DNA from: Steinernema hermaphroditum
Lineage: Eukaryota > Nematoda > Chromadorea > Rhabditida > Steinernematidae
Assembly: GCA_030435675.1 (NCBI GenBank)
Contig: CM059623.1
Location: 3,932,012 to 3,996,011, forward strand
Length of the DNA stretch: 64,000 nt
Reading direction: 5' to 3'
Shown: in pieces, positions 34,801-46,522 of the stretch
Position numbering within the stretch: position 1 is the stretch's first letter
Layout: the number at the start of each line of letters is the position of its first letter
Notes under the pieces: model-generated
Seen by the model: only the letters and a program-made list of their open reading frames with translations
The model's database searches: none
Told to the model about the DNA's origin: nothing
Made by a program: the position numbers and the translations under genes

Positions 34801-35989
34801 ACGCGAAAGGGGCAATTAGCTCACTTGGGACCCAACGGAGGAGGATGATGAACTCCAGAACTCGATAAACGGCGACAATCGGGCGGACGACGAATCGATT
34901 CGTCGCCGAGCCGATCGCGCACAGTGCCGCGTTTGCGCATCTGGCGATTTTAGCGTTTACCTCGTTGTACTGCCACACTGGGTTGATGAGGAGGAGACCG
35001 ACGGTGCCGTAGGCACTCCAGCACGCCAGTTCGAGCGCGCCCTCGTGCAGGGAGTGTGCGCTCCACATCGATAGTCCGACGCTACAGGTCTGGAATTATC
35101 GATATTAATGGTATATTATTCTCGTTTTATGAATGTTAATAGCCGTAGCCTATAAGCACAGAAAATCAATATATTAAGAAGAAGATCTTTCGAAACCGGT
35201 AAGAAATATGTGAGTGGGCTTTCAAAATCAGGATTCCTTGCGACTTTTGCTTCCTAGTAGTTATATCCTTTTTTTATGTGTTCTGAAATGAAGTTTCGGT
35301 TTTGTATCTGAATTCTCAAAATATAGAGGAGCTTAGGATCGATACAGGGCACTTGGACGCTAGTTCGATTGTCATCTCTGATCATCTACAAACGCCCCTA
35401 GGCAATAGAGATGGACGAAATTTCGATTTTAGCCGAATCGGTGTGTGACAGTTTGGGACAATTTATCCCTGCGAACAGTCATAATTGTCTCCAATATAAA
35501 CTGGTGGACGGGTCAGTTTGGGTTAGATTGCGAAATTTCACCAAGTCGGCATCTCTGAAGCAAGATCGAAAGAGTGGAAAGTCGAAAAAAATATAAATAA
35601 GGTAAACGGTTCGAACGGAGATATTGTTTCATGTTCCGAAATGTTCATGTAAGAGCATTCAGTACGGTAACTAACCCTAAACAAATTGTGGATCGGCCAT
35701 GTGACGACATGTGTGAGAATATTTCTATCGTGGGTCGGTGAGAGCAGAATATCCCATCCGAATGTCGTCGCCGCCAAAGTGAGAAGAAGTCGAAGTTGGT
35801 TCTCTTTTTCGGCATAGAACGCTGTCAGCCTGAAGCTTCAGTCCGTAACCTCGATTGGACGACTCTTTTGACATACCAAAAGGCCGCGTTGACCAACATC
35901 AAATAGAGAGGAGTGACCGGATGGCGCCATTCTATGGTCGAAGTGGCGAACGTCTTCAGCGATCTGTACCCGTTGCGGATTCGTTCCAT
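31893..35989 (-). CDS. Multi-pass membrane protein with acidic tail and LIR-like C-terminus
   Basis: Exons in order 35989-35877, 35829-35676, 35089-34825, 34776-34323, 33144-32864, 32817-32677, 32125-31893 are in phase throughout and give 546 residues. The N-terminal third has paired hydrophobic segments (PLYLMLVNAAFWLTAF, LRLLLTLAATTFGWDIL, YGTVGLLLINPVW). The middle third has alternating amphipathic and hydrophobic helices, many with aromatic and arginine residues (FVGIYTSIVNFFKWIGR). The last 120 residues are soluble, acidic and Ser/Thr-rich, with a basic patch (RHRRPSKKKK), ending DETQFEMLDSD. I do not recognise a named orthologue. Membrane hairpins plus an acidic F-x-x-L motif recall ER-shaping or ER-phagy proteins, but this is inference. 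Confidence 0.82.
32470..32599. repeat. Short inverted repeat in an intron
   Basis: Arms 32470-32520 and 32556-32599 are imperfect reverse complements (GGCTCTCCTT...GAAAGACCATCG against CGATGGTCTTTC...GGAGAGCCC) around a 35-nt loop. It lies in the last intron of the membrane-protein gene and is probably a MITE-like hairpin. Confidence 0.75.
33139..33560. repeat. Duplication of an intron 3' end including its splice acceptor
   Basis: Segment 33139-33290 and segment 33395-33560 share GCCATCTGAAAATGGTA, AGATATTCCATTG, AAATAGACCCTA and TATCAAGAGGGGT in the same order. The first includes the real acceptor (minus-strand exon start 33144); the second is a decoy copy deeper in the same intron. A GC-rich palindrome (CCGCGGGGTACCCCGCG) lies in the second segment. 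Confidence 0.75.
33781..34180. mobile_element. Non-autonomous hAT element (MITE) with perfect 8-bp target duplication
   Basis: Starts CAGGGCTGTGCGA and ends TCGCACAGCCCTG, perfect 13-bp inverted termini with the CAGGG terminus usual in hAT elements. The direct repeat CTCCGGAC flanks it exactly (33773-33780 and 34181-34188), the 8-bp duplication characteristic of hAT transposases. Both subterminal zones consist of AAAACTC heptamer arrays. It is 400 bp with no transposase. It sits in the large intron of the membrane-protein gene. Confidence 0.93.
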
Positions 35990-38194
35990 GTCAATGGACG
36001 CTACAGAAAGTCGAATATTCGAGGGGAACTAGTAGTACTAATGTCTTTTTTCACATTTCGATCGATCGAAAAGGCGAATTTACTGTCAGCAACTTGCGAC
36101 AAGTAGATCGCGGCAACTCCGTCCACTAAAGACTGTTGGGCAATCCGCGCAGGACCACCTAGAATCGTAGTATAATCAGGTTAGGGCATTATGATCTTGG
36201 GGCAAAACAATGAACATGGGGCCAATCGATCGGCATGAGTCAATGGTGGCGAAGAAGCGACCGTCGCCGACAGCTGTTGGGGTTGGGCGTCGCTTGTGGT
36301 AGTTTTCAGTGCTACAACATGCATCGATCGATGAGGACATGGAATCAAGTGGAGTGAAAGGAAACTCCATAAAAGATACCGTATCCATTCAGCATTGCGC
36401 TACATTACTTCTCTGATCAATATACTCCAAAATCTCTGCACTTCCATGTTTCTTCTCTGGATTTTTCAATTAGAATCCAAAATTCTTTTAAATCCATTTT
36501 GTGTTTCGCTCTTTTAAACAGCAACAATCCCATGAAAAATGAAAAACTGAAAGATTTTAGACCGGTCTGTTTGACCAAATGGTTACGATTTTGGCCAGAT
36601 TTCTTTGTGACACTGTGTAGCAGTGCAGTGTGGAAATAACCCATACGAAATAAATGGCCCGAGGCGGTTTCGAATCCGCCCCGAGGAGAGTACATGGACA
36701 ATGTCCAGGTACTCATAAAACATAGATAGACGAGAAAACACGGATCAGGGCGATAGCGCAAACCCGCTCTGTGGACAAACATTATAGTTTCCGTCGAAAA
36801 CAGTCATTTTTATTTTCAAAGTTTCCGTTTTGAAATAAGAGAATTTTGAGAAGAAAAAACTTTGCGACCAATATAGTCGAAATAAAAATGTTGTTTGGAT
36901 TTGAACCCGCCTCGAGCCATGTCCAGAGATGAAATTCCACACACAACGGCTGGAGCATACATGGACAGAGTAAGCACGAATATCGGTGGCTAACTTTGCT
37001 TCGCCAGAGCGCATATAGTAGATAAATAATTTATCTACACTTTCGTTATCGGATACCGCAATTTTAAATTCAAAAATCGAGAGAAAATGACTGGGTTGAC
37101 TGGGACAGTCGATTGGAGCCAGTCATTGGATTTTCTTCCGATTTTTTCATCCAAAGTTTCGAAATCTGAATTCGCAAGTGTAGACCAATTACTTAACATT
37201 TATTCTGGTTTCGACTTCCGGGTGCCACCCTAAATTTCTACAAAAATGTAAAATAAAAACGTGAGAGCAAAGACGATCGATCATTAAAAGCCGTTGCGCG
37301 AGATTGTGCGTGCAACATGATACTGTTCTTAAGGCACTTAAAGCATAACTGGATATCGGAAGCATTTGTGTACATTGTGTCACAGGATTTGGCACACGCG
37401 ACCATTGAATGGCCAAAGCAAAAAGAGAGGTGCGGCATAAAGCGGCCCAAATTGAATAACGGAACATTTGGTGGTGTATGTAAGGGCAAAGTGCGAGTGA
37501 CATGACCGTATCTGGAGCAGGCACAGCTACGATAACGCCATGTTTGTTTAGTGCCCCTTGTATGAAAGCCTTGCAGCTTAACGTTTGTGATAAGGGCCTA
37601 TCTATCTAGAATGATAATGAAGTTTATGCTGGGACGCGTTAGTTTTACATGGTGTTCCACAGGTGGCTTCTACGGTTCGTGATGTCGAAAATGAGACCAC
37701 GACAGCTGACAGGAAGACGTCAGGTAAAATTAATGGACATTCATGATCTCGGCCTTTTTGTCGGAATTTGAAACCCGGTCGTAGCTTCTGAGCTTAGGCA
37801 TGGATCGGGGATAGAAATTCATCGGATCACGCATGAGGCAAGAGCGGACCATAGGATAAGGTGTCGGGAAGGGATGGGGCATGAACGGTAAAGAACTTAG
37901 GAACGAGCGGGGCATAGGATGAGACATGGATCGGAGCAGAAATGAGGCATCGGGGAAGAGTGACACCGGAACGCTTTCCCTGTGATGGCAACTGGGAATT
38001 ACGGTAAGCCGTTTTTTCCGGGATCTGTCGTTCGTTTCGAGTGCTTCACACGCCATGTTGCCAAACGAAGAGACGAACGTGAGATGTTTCTCACTGTTTC
38101 GCGAGGGAAGGCCGTTCGAAATCGAAGAACTTCTTCTTCTCCTCGCTGGCGTTGATCCTTTTCTCTCCGTTCATCTCGCGTGTTCTGGTTTAAG
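35990..38194. other. Divergent intergenic region between the membrane-protein and CWF19L1 genes
   Basis: Presumably holds both promoters. Between 36650 and 36985 there are two diverged tRNA-like B-box units in direct orientation (TCGAATCCGCC near 36669 and TTTGAACCCGCC near 36899, each near ACATGGAC). A minisatellite-like stretch lies at 37795-37960. No RNA gene or additional protein gene could be supported. Confidence 0.45.
37795..37960 (+). repeat. Degenerate CATGGATCGGGG-type repeat, plus orientation
   Basis: Loosely repeated purine-rich units (GCATGGATCGGGGATAGA, GGGATGGGGCATGAACGG, GAGACATGGATCGG). It is related in inverse orientation to 27895-28060. Confidence 0.5.
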
Positions 38195-39987
38195 ATGGCG
38201 CAGGTGAAGATTCTGGCTTGCGGCGACGTCAACGGGCGTTTCGATCTTCTATTGAGACGGATCAAGAACGTTAGTTCGGCGGTGAGTGACCGGGTTTTCT
38301 CTCAATCCTCCACCACCCTTTTCAGAACGGTCCCTTCGAGTTCGCCGTGTGCGTCGGCGAGTTTTTCGGTCCTGATGCCGTGGAGAACGAGAAGATCATC
38401 AGCGGAGCCATCGAGTTTCCGATTCCCGTCTACATCCTAGGTGCGTCGTAGGTTGTGCATTCGAGAGATTCGCGTTGTAGGTCCGTGCTGTCCGTCGACG
38501 TCCAAGTTTTACCCGGAGAAGCCAGGCGATCTGACCTCCAATGTGACATTTCTCGGGAAATACGGCACTCTCAACACTGCCAGCGGCTTCAGCATCGCCT
38601 ACTTGAGTGGCATTCCCGCAAACTCTTCCGCGGCCACGTGCAATCCCTTCGAGTTCAACGCAGAGACCGTGGACAGCCTCACTGGACCCGTAATCGCTTC
38701 GACTTCGTTCGTCGGCGTCGACATTCTTTTAACCGCCGTGTGGCCCTCACGAGTCGCGCGGCACTCTACGAATCAGCCGGTGCGGCAGGTATCCGGCAGT
38801 GAGGAGATCTCCAGATTAGCCACGATCCTGAAGCCCCGATATCACTTTGCCGGGATGGGGGTGCACTACGAACGTGAGCCCTACAGGTAGGTCCAACACT
38901 ACGGTCAGTACGGTCAGCTCCCCGTTTAGAAATCACGAAATCTTGCAAGAATCGTCCCAACATGTGACCAGGTTCGTGAGTTTAGCCGCAGTGGGCAACA
39001 AAGAAAAGCAGAAGTGGATGTATGCGTTCGGGGCGAAGCCGCTGAAAAGCATGAAGAGGGAGGAACTGGTGGCACAGCCACCGCAAACGTCCGAGTTTCC
39101 GTACAAGGACATCCTCGCCAAAGCTTTCGAACGGTAAGAATGCGCGTGAAGAGCGTCTCGAACGATTGTTCTGTTGCAGGAAACAGCAAGAGGCTGCCAA
39201 CAAGGGCGGTGCGCAGTTCTTCTACGACATGGACGCTCCGATGACCGCGGAAGAGGAACAAGAACGACAACAAGGAGGCCGAAAACGGCGTCAGAGCGGC
39301 GGCGAAGGCCCCGCTGAGAAGCGGCAGCCCTCGGCACCTTGCTGGTTCTGCCTGTCCAACAAGGATGCCGAAAAGGATCTCATAGTGTCGGTGGGGACGC
39401 ACTGCTATTTGGCGATGCCGAAAGGTCCGCTCACCGACGACCACACAATGGTGCTTACAGTAGGCCACATCCAGTCACTGGTGGCCGCCAGCGCTGAAGT
39501 CCGAGATGAAGTGGAGAAGTACCGTGACGCGCTGACGCTCTTCTACGACGCCCGCGGGAAGTCGCTCGTCATGTTTGAAAGGAACTTCAAGACGGGTCAT
39601 CTACAAGTACAGATGGTTGGCATTCCGAAAGACTGTACCAGATCTCTGAAGAGCGCCTTCCTGACGGGTGCCCAGGCCAAAGGCTTCGAGCTAACCGCTC
39701 TCGAGAAGGACCAGGAGGTGTGGGACATCGTGAACGAGGGCTGTCCCTACTTCTGCGTTCACCTGCCCGATGGAAGCCGCCTCTTCACGAGGAGCATGAG
39801 GAACTTCCCGCTTCAGTTCGCCCGCGAGGTGCTCGCCTCGAAGCCGCTGCTGGACTGCGAAGAGAAGGTCGACTGGAGGGAGTGCGAGATGCCGAGGGGA
39901 CAGCAGGCTGCCCTGGTCAAGAAGCTCGCCGAGGAGTTCAAGAAATTCAAGAATTTCGGCGACAGCGACGACGAAGATTCGGACTAG
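38195..39987 (+). CDS. CWF19-like protein 1 (CWF19L1/Drn1 family)
   Basis: Exons 38195-38281, 38326-38440, 38481-38886, 38930-39133 and 39180-39987 join in phase to 539 residues, the usual length for the family. The N-terminus (VKILACGDVNGRFDLLLRRI) and the CVGEFFG segment are the metallophosphoesterase-like fold seen in CWF19L1. The C-terminal half carries the CwfJ domains: a PCWFCLSN zinc-type start, VGTHCYLAMPKGPL, the HIT-like GHLQVQMVGIP, and the terminal segment from CPYFCVHLPDG to WRECEMP. CWF19L1/Drn1 is linked to lariat debranching and post-splicing turnover in the nucleus. Four introns are 39-46 nt. It converges with uaf-1, stop to stop 384 nt. Confidence 0.9.
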
Positions 39988-40371
39988 TTGCCTTTTTGTG
40001 TATTTTGTTGCTCATTGTGAGATTATTTTCAGTTGCAAGAAAAAGGTCGGAGGTGTTTTGAGCCCGCAGGCTATGTCCATCCGGCTGCTCTGTTTTCAGT
40101 GGTCGTTGGGGTTACTGTACGTCGCGATCGCGCGACGAATGTGGGATGCCTTCTTCGACGAATGTGGGATGCCTTCTTCGCCGAATTTCACTTGCTAATC
40201 GAAATCTCCTCCTCTTCACGAAGCTGCCACGCCCTGTGCGAACTCTTTATTCGTGTGGATAACAATGATTTAAATAACCGTGCGAACATTCAAAGCTACG
40301 AAATACACACAATGAATCTCAGAGAGATTGGACAACCAACGTGTACATAATGAGAAGTACGAGGAGGTGGA

Positions 40372-42405
<2,034 letters not shown>

Positions 42406-43480
42406 GTTTTATCGATAAATTACGCAAGATCTGACGAGGAACTCGACGGGTTATATATCGGCAAATTGGGAACGAGCGATGCGCGCGCGGCTCAAATAAT
42501 GGTCAAAGAAGAGTGCCACACATTACGAAAATAAATCAGCAGGCAACGCGTGGTGGGACCCGGCGCTTGTGTGAGGAGAGCCGCGCCTTAGAGTGATGCA
42601 TAGCCACTAGAAATAGAAGTGTGTCCAGTGGCTGAGTTAATTAGATATTCAAATTATAGCTAGAGATGCAAAATCAGCAAGAGCCCTACCCGGGTTCGAA
42701 CCCCAGTACCCCGATCTTTTTTAAATTATCTTTTTGACTGTTTTAATTCGACTACGAGTTGTAGAAAATGCTTAACAGGGTATGGTAATGATGTTGTGAG
42801 CATGAGAGAATAAGTTGAAAAGATCAGTGGTGCCAGGGCTTGAACCTCGATTGAGCGTTTGCTGGAAGAAGTCACTGGCGCTGAGCTAAGCTAACATCTA
42901 AAGTGTGGGACAATGCAGTGATTGCAAACCAAACTGCGCTTTGAAAAGGGTTTCTTTGTTGGTGATGCTACTGTGACAAGTCTACAAAAGTTGTTATTAA
43001 GTCTACACGTCTAGTAATTTCCAGCACGATCAGTGTGTCCGACTTTGGGCGGGTCCCATTAGTTGAAACATACATCGACGGACTCGTCGCCACGGCTCCC
43101 TGACCTGGATCCAACATTTCACCAAGAAGCCCGGCGCCACAACCCGAAGATACGCTGAAACTCCAAAGCCTCTATCCGATCCAATGATGAAATTTCACCT
43201 CAGATTCCTTACACTATATCTTGCCTTCCTGGACTGCATAAAGCAACACCTCCACTCAATGTGTTCGGATGGCTGTTGTAAGGTTCGGGAAGGGGCTCTT
43301 CGCCAGTTGGAATCTGGCTAAGCGTAAATCCGTTTTTCCGCGCAGACTGCGCAGCGGTCGCAGTGGAAACATATCTTCTCCGATGCAAACTGACGAGATC
43401 AAACTCTCCACTCTGATGCCCTGCGCCGAAGCAAGAAGAAGACCGGTGACTACGGTGTCTTTACGGCTTGCGGCACAGGA
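42406..43480. other. uaf-1 upstream region and tRNA-like relics
   Basis: About 200 bp upstream of 42405 are the presumed promoter. At 42680-42715 a 3' half-tRNA with GGTTCGAACCCC is seen on the plus strand, and at 42830-42905 a minus-strand tRNA-like unit with A box TAGCTCAGC and B box GGTTCAAGCCC. A family S fragment lies at about 43410-43462 (GATGCCCTGCGCCGAAGC and onwards). No protein gene recognised. Confidence 0.45.
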
Positions 43481-43650
43481 CCTCAACCGTAACTTGCACT
43501 TTCTTTACGATGGGAACGGAAATATGCACTTTCGACAACAGGCAAAGAGAGCAACGCGCGGCAGCACCCTGTTTTCGAAAGTCCTTTTCTTCCGCCCTTT
43601 CCCTACTGACAAAATGTCGGCGCAATATAATAACCAACTTTGGATCTGAA

Positions 43651-44066
43651 ACAGGGTTTTGAGTTTTAACTTTTTGGCAAAACCCGTCTCAAAACTCGGC
43701 CCTGAGGCACGCTCTGTCCATGCCGGACAGCTCCGTACTAACCAGCAGATAGAGAAGAAACATTTATCAGCCTTAGCAACGTCAGTCGAAAGCGAGATCA
43801 GGGTTTTGACTTTTTGGCAAAACTCGCCTCAAAATTCAGCCTTAAAGCACTGTCCATGCCGGACGTCCAGCAACCTAAGTCGAAGACAAAATAAGCTCTT
43901 CTACACGGCATTACTGACACTGACCAGTCTTCGAAGGTCGATCACGCCCGACAATCCCCAAAATCTGCTATTTTTGAGGTCAAACACGCCGCTAGAATGC
44001 TCTGCCGAACAAATAAGCTAATTTTTTTAGTTATTCTGTTATTCCAGCGTCACAAATGGCTTGCAG
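43651..44066 (+). mobile_element. Two partial head-to-tail hAT MITE copies
   Basis: CAGGGTTTTGAGTTTT near 43653 and CAGGGTTTTGACTTTTTGGC at about 43803 each start a partial copy that continues with GGCAAAACTCGCCTCAAAA and GCACTGTCCATGCCGGAC. The internal sequence matches the reverse complement of 33781-34180. Only internal and one terminal side is retained. Confidence 0.65.
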
Positions 44067-44263
44067 CTTGTTTAACATTCGCCATCGATTCGCCGCCTTA
44101 ACAGTCGTCACTTGCACTTTCTTTACGATAAGAACTGAAATATTCACTTTCGACAACAGAGAACGCAGCTGCACTCTGTTTTCGAAAGTCTTCTTCTTCC
44201 GCACCGTTCCGCCCCTTTCCCTACTAGCAAAATGCAATGTAATAACCAACTTTGGATCCGAAG

Positions 44264-44356
44264 CAGGGTTTTAAGTTTTGACTTTTTGGCAAAGCCCGAC
44301 TCAAAATTATTCCAGCGCCACAAACGGCTTTGAGTTTTCAGTTTCGCACAGCTCTG
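44264..44356 (+). mobile_element. 93-bp hAT MITE derivative with 8-bp target duplication
   Basis: It runs from CAGGGTTTTAAG to TTTCGCACAGCTCTG. The 8-bp direct repeat ATCCGAAG flanks it at 44256-44263 and 44357-44364. This is a strongly deleted copy of the element at 33781-34180, keeping both ends and little else. Confidence 0.85.
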
Positions 44357-44568
44357 ATCCGAAGTGGTTTACTCTGTTTTCGAAAGTCCTCTTCTTCCGC
44401 CCCTTTCCTTACTAACAAAAAGCCGGCGGGATACAATGACCAACTTAGGATCCGAAGCGGTTTACTTAAGATTTGTTGATTTGTTTGGGCGGTCGTGCGC
44501 GACGGCGTTCATATTTCATCATTTTCCGTAGCTGTCCCGTCGACATTAAGTGTACCAATTTCAGATGG

Positions 44569-45453
44569 ATGTCGACTAAACTGCTGAGCGATGTCTTCAA
44601 TACAGAGTAAGTTTTCATTGTAAATAGACTATTGTATAAAGAAGGGAGAATTATGAGCCTGTCTTGTTAGTGTGCTAGGAACGGAGTCTTGTTTTCCTTT
44701 TCTGGCCCCAAAACACATCTATCAAGGGAACCAAGGGAACAACAAACTCTGCTTTTGTCTTAGACAGTTGAAAAATGAAAAAAGGGGAAAAATGGGGAAA
44801 ACGATGCGGTAAAAGCCGAAGAGCCGTAGAAAACCTAAAAAGGCTACATTTTTCATATGTAAGCGATCTGTTTTTTAACAAACAGTTGAAGTGTTTTTAT
44901 AGAGCACTTACTGGATGTTTACCTCGTCCAGTTTACCACCCGTATTCACCCGTAAATCAGGCGTCGGACACGCCGATCGATTTTCACTTGTGTCAGCCAG
45001 TTGTGAGTTTTGTAATGGAAAACTGACACGAACCGATTTAGGGGAATATGACGTTTGTGTGTCCTGAGGAGGCGAGGCGCGAAACTCAATGCACTGTTTT
45101 CAAATCCGGCGTCTATGGGACTAGGACAGCTCATGGCAATCTCTATCCCGGAGATTTCAACGAACAGAAGGTGCTTTTGCCGTTTCTAGAACTAGGTCAG
45201 CATGTTATTTAGGTTGATCTCGATTTGGATGAGCAGCTTGAGCAGGCGCTGCTAGTAGAGTCGAACATATCAAATTCTAGCTGGACGTGCGATTGCTTCG
45301 TGCGCTGTAAAACCTGAGGAGCACTTAACGTAACATTGATCATTTTGCTTTGATTTCATCATCAGATTCCCTTCCAGCTAACTATCTCAGATCGGTCAGC
45401 TATAGGAAAAGAGACATACATTATTGCCGGCGAATTCCGCAGCCAACTTCATA
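44569..45453 (+). CDS. Unrecognised small multi-exon protein
   Basis: Phase-compatible exons are 44569-44606, 44903-45002, 45042-45170 and one starting at 45213. The exact donor of that fourth exon (GTGCGC near 45296 or GTAAAA near 45304) and the last exon (from about 45373, ending either at an in-frame TAA near 45453 or continuing) are uncertain. The readable protein contains LTGCLPRPVYHPYSPVNQ, VCPEEARRETQCTVFKSGVY, GDFNEQKVDLDLDEQLEQ and ESNISNSSWTCDC. Several cysteines and potential N-glycosylation sites suggest an extracellular domain, but no signal peptide is seen at the chosen ATG, so the true 5' end may differ. Function unknown. The MULE-like element begins about 45 bp downstream. Confidence 0.5.
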
Positions 45454-45496
45454 AGGTGTGTTAGAAGGTGTTCATAAAGTGTTTTCTGTTAGAAAC

Positions 45497-46209
45497 CGTG
45501 ACACGACAATTCCACCCCAAATTTTTCCACCCCGACATTTCCACCCCGACATTTCCACCCCGTACTTTTCCACCCCGAATTTTTCCACCCCGAATTTTTC
45601 CACCCCGACAATTCCACCCCGACATTTCCACCCCGACGTCTCATTTCAGCATACAACCGCGAAACTCTTGTGCATGAACAAAGAGAGGAATCACCTTCGT
45701 ACCCAGAGAATGGAATCTTTTCGAGAGAGCCTGCAAAGACGAACCCCGCACAAACAACGGTGTGGAAGCCTGGCACGGCGTTGTCAACAGGAGCATGTCT
45801 CGATCGCCAATAATGACTGGTTTACTGGATGTGATCGAAAGAGAGGAACTGTACGCCCGGCAAGCATATCGGGAGTACACGATCAAGCCGTCAAAGGGTC
45901 TTCGCCAGCGCCCGCAACGATTCAATTATAAAATGCACAGTGCGGAACTTCATTCAATCGTCGATCAGTATGACAACTACAAGGCCAATCCCGTAGATTA
46001 TCTTCAAAAACTGGCTGTACATTGCAGCAACGGATGGATCGCGCCACAGCCCGCTCAAAATGAGGAACAGTAGGACGCAGTAGTCTCCGTGACCCTCATA
46101 GTTTCGTTTGTTGTTTTCATTTTTGTAGTTTTATTCTATAAAAACGGGGTGGAAATGTCGGGGTGGAAATGTCGGGGTGGAATTGTCGGGGTGGAATTGT
46201 CATGGCGGC
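45497..46209 (+). mobile_element. MULE-like element with minisatellite inverted ends and 9-bp target duplication
   Basis: The direct repeat GTTAGAAAC flanks the element at 45488-45496 and 46210-46218; Mutator-like elements make 9-bp duplications. The left end (45505 to about 45637) is an array of roughly nine 14-15-nt units built on TTCCACCCCGAC. The right end (about 46145-46201) is four such units in inverse orientation, so the termini are inverted minisatellite arrays. Between them is a fragment resembling the C-terminal part of a MULE transposase (45678-46073). Confidence 0.8.
45678..46073 (+). pseudogene. C-terminal MULE-type transposase fragment
   Basis: An open stretch of about 131 codons to the TAG at 46071-46073, preceded by an in-frame TGA at 45675. 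It contains FVPREWNLFERA and the hallmark NNGVEAWHGVVNRS, which resembles the WN...NNxxEAWH segment at the end of MULE transposases, followed by a predicted helical region (LLDVIEREELYARQ). The catalytic DDE core is absent, so the element cannot be autonomous. An acceptor TTTCAG at about 45650 could allow expression of a spliced product. Confidence 0.65.
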
Positions 46210-46448
46210 GTTAGAAACGTAATTATGTGAGCTTGCGCCGGAAGAAGTATCAAAAGATAGAGAAGATACCAAGTCGCTACAGCAGTGGTCGGAGCAAATA
46301 ACACACTTACCCTTTTGAAAGTACGGAATATTTGCCCCGTTTTTTAGTCGCAAATCGATTTATTCCACCTAAACTGTGTCGCAAATTGGCCCAACAAATC
46401 AGTAAGAATGACTTAAGAGCAAATGTTTTTAGATGGGACAAAATGATT

Positions 46449-46522
46449 TGCCGCCAGCAGAGGTCGAACCTGCGACCTTGGGCTTATTAGACCCACGCTC
46501 TAACCGACTGAGCTATGGCGGC
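46449..46522 (-). tRNA. tRNA-Ile(AAT)
   Basis: A 74-nt cloverleaf on the minus strand: acceptor GCCGCCA/TGGCGGC fully paired, D arm GCTC, anticodon stem TGGGT/GCCCA with loop CTAATAA (anticodon AAT), T arm with TTCGACC loop. Discriminator A. Confidence 0.93.

Larger units (their letters stand above)
43480..44465 (+). repeat. Host segment present three times, interspersed with hAT fragments
   Basis: A unit beginning ACTTGCACTTTCTTTACGAT and running through CTGTTTTCGAAAGTC, CTTCTTCCGC and AATAACCAACTTTGGATC occurs at about 43490-43650 and 44108-44263. A shorter part occurs at 44370-44455. The hAT-family sequences at 43651-44066 and 44264-44356 separate the copies. Confidence 0.75.

Noticed and set aside
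45505..45640. CRISPR-like array of short repeats
   Set aside because: Units are contiguous without unique spacers, in a eukaryotic genome, and form the end of a transposable element.
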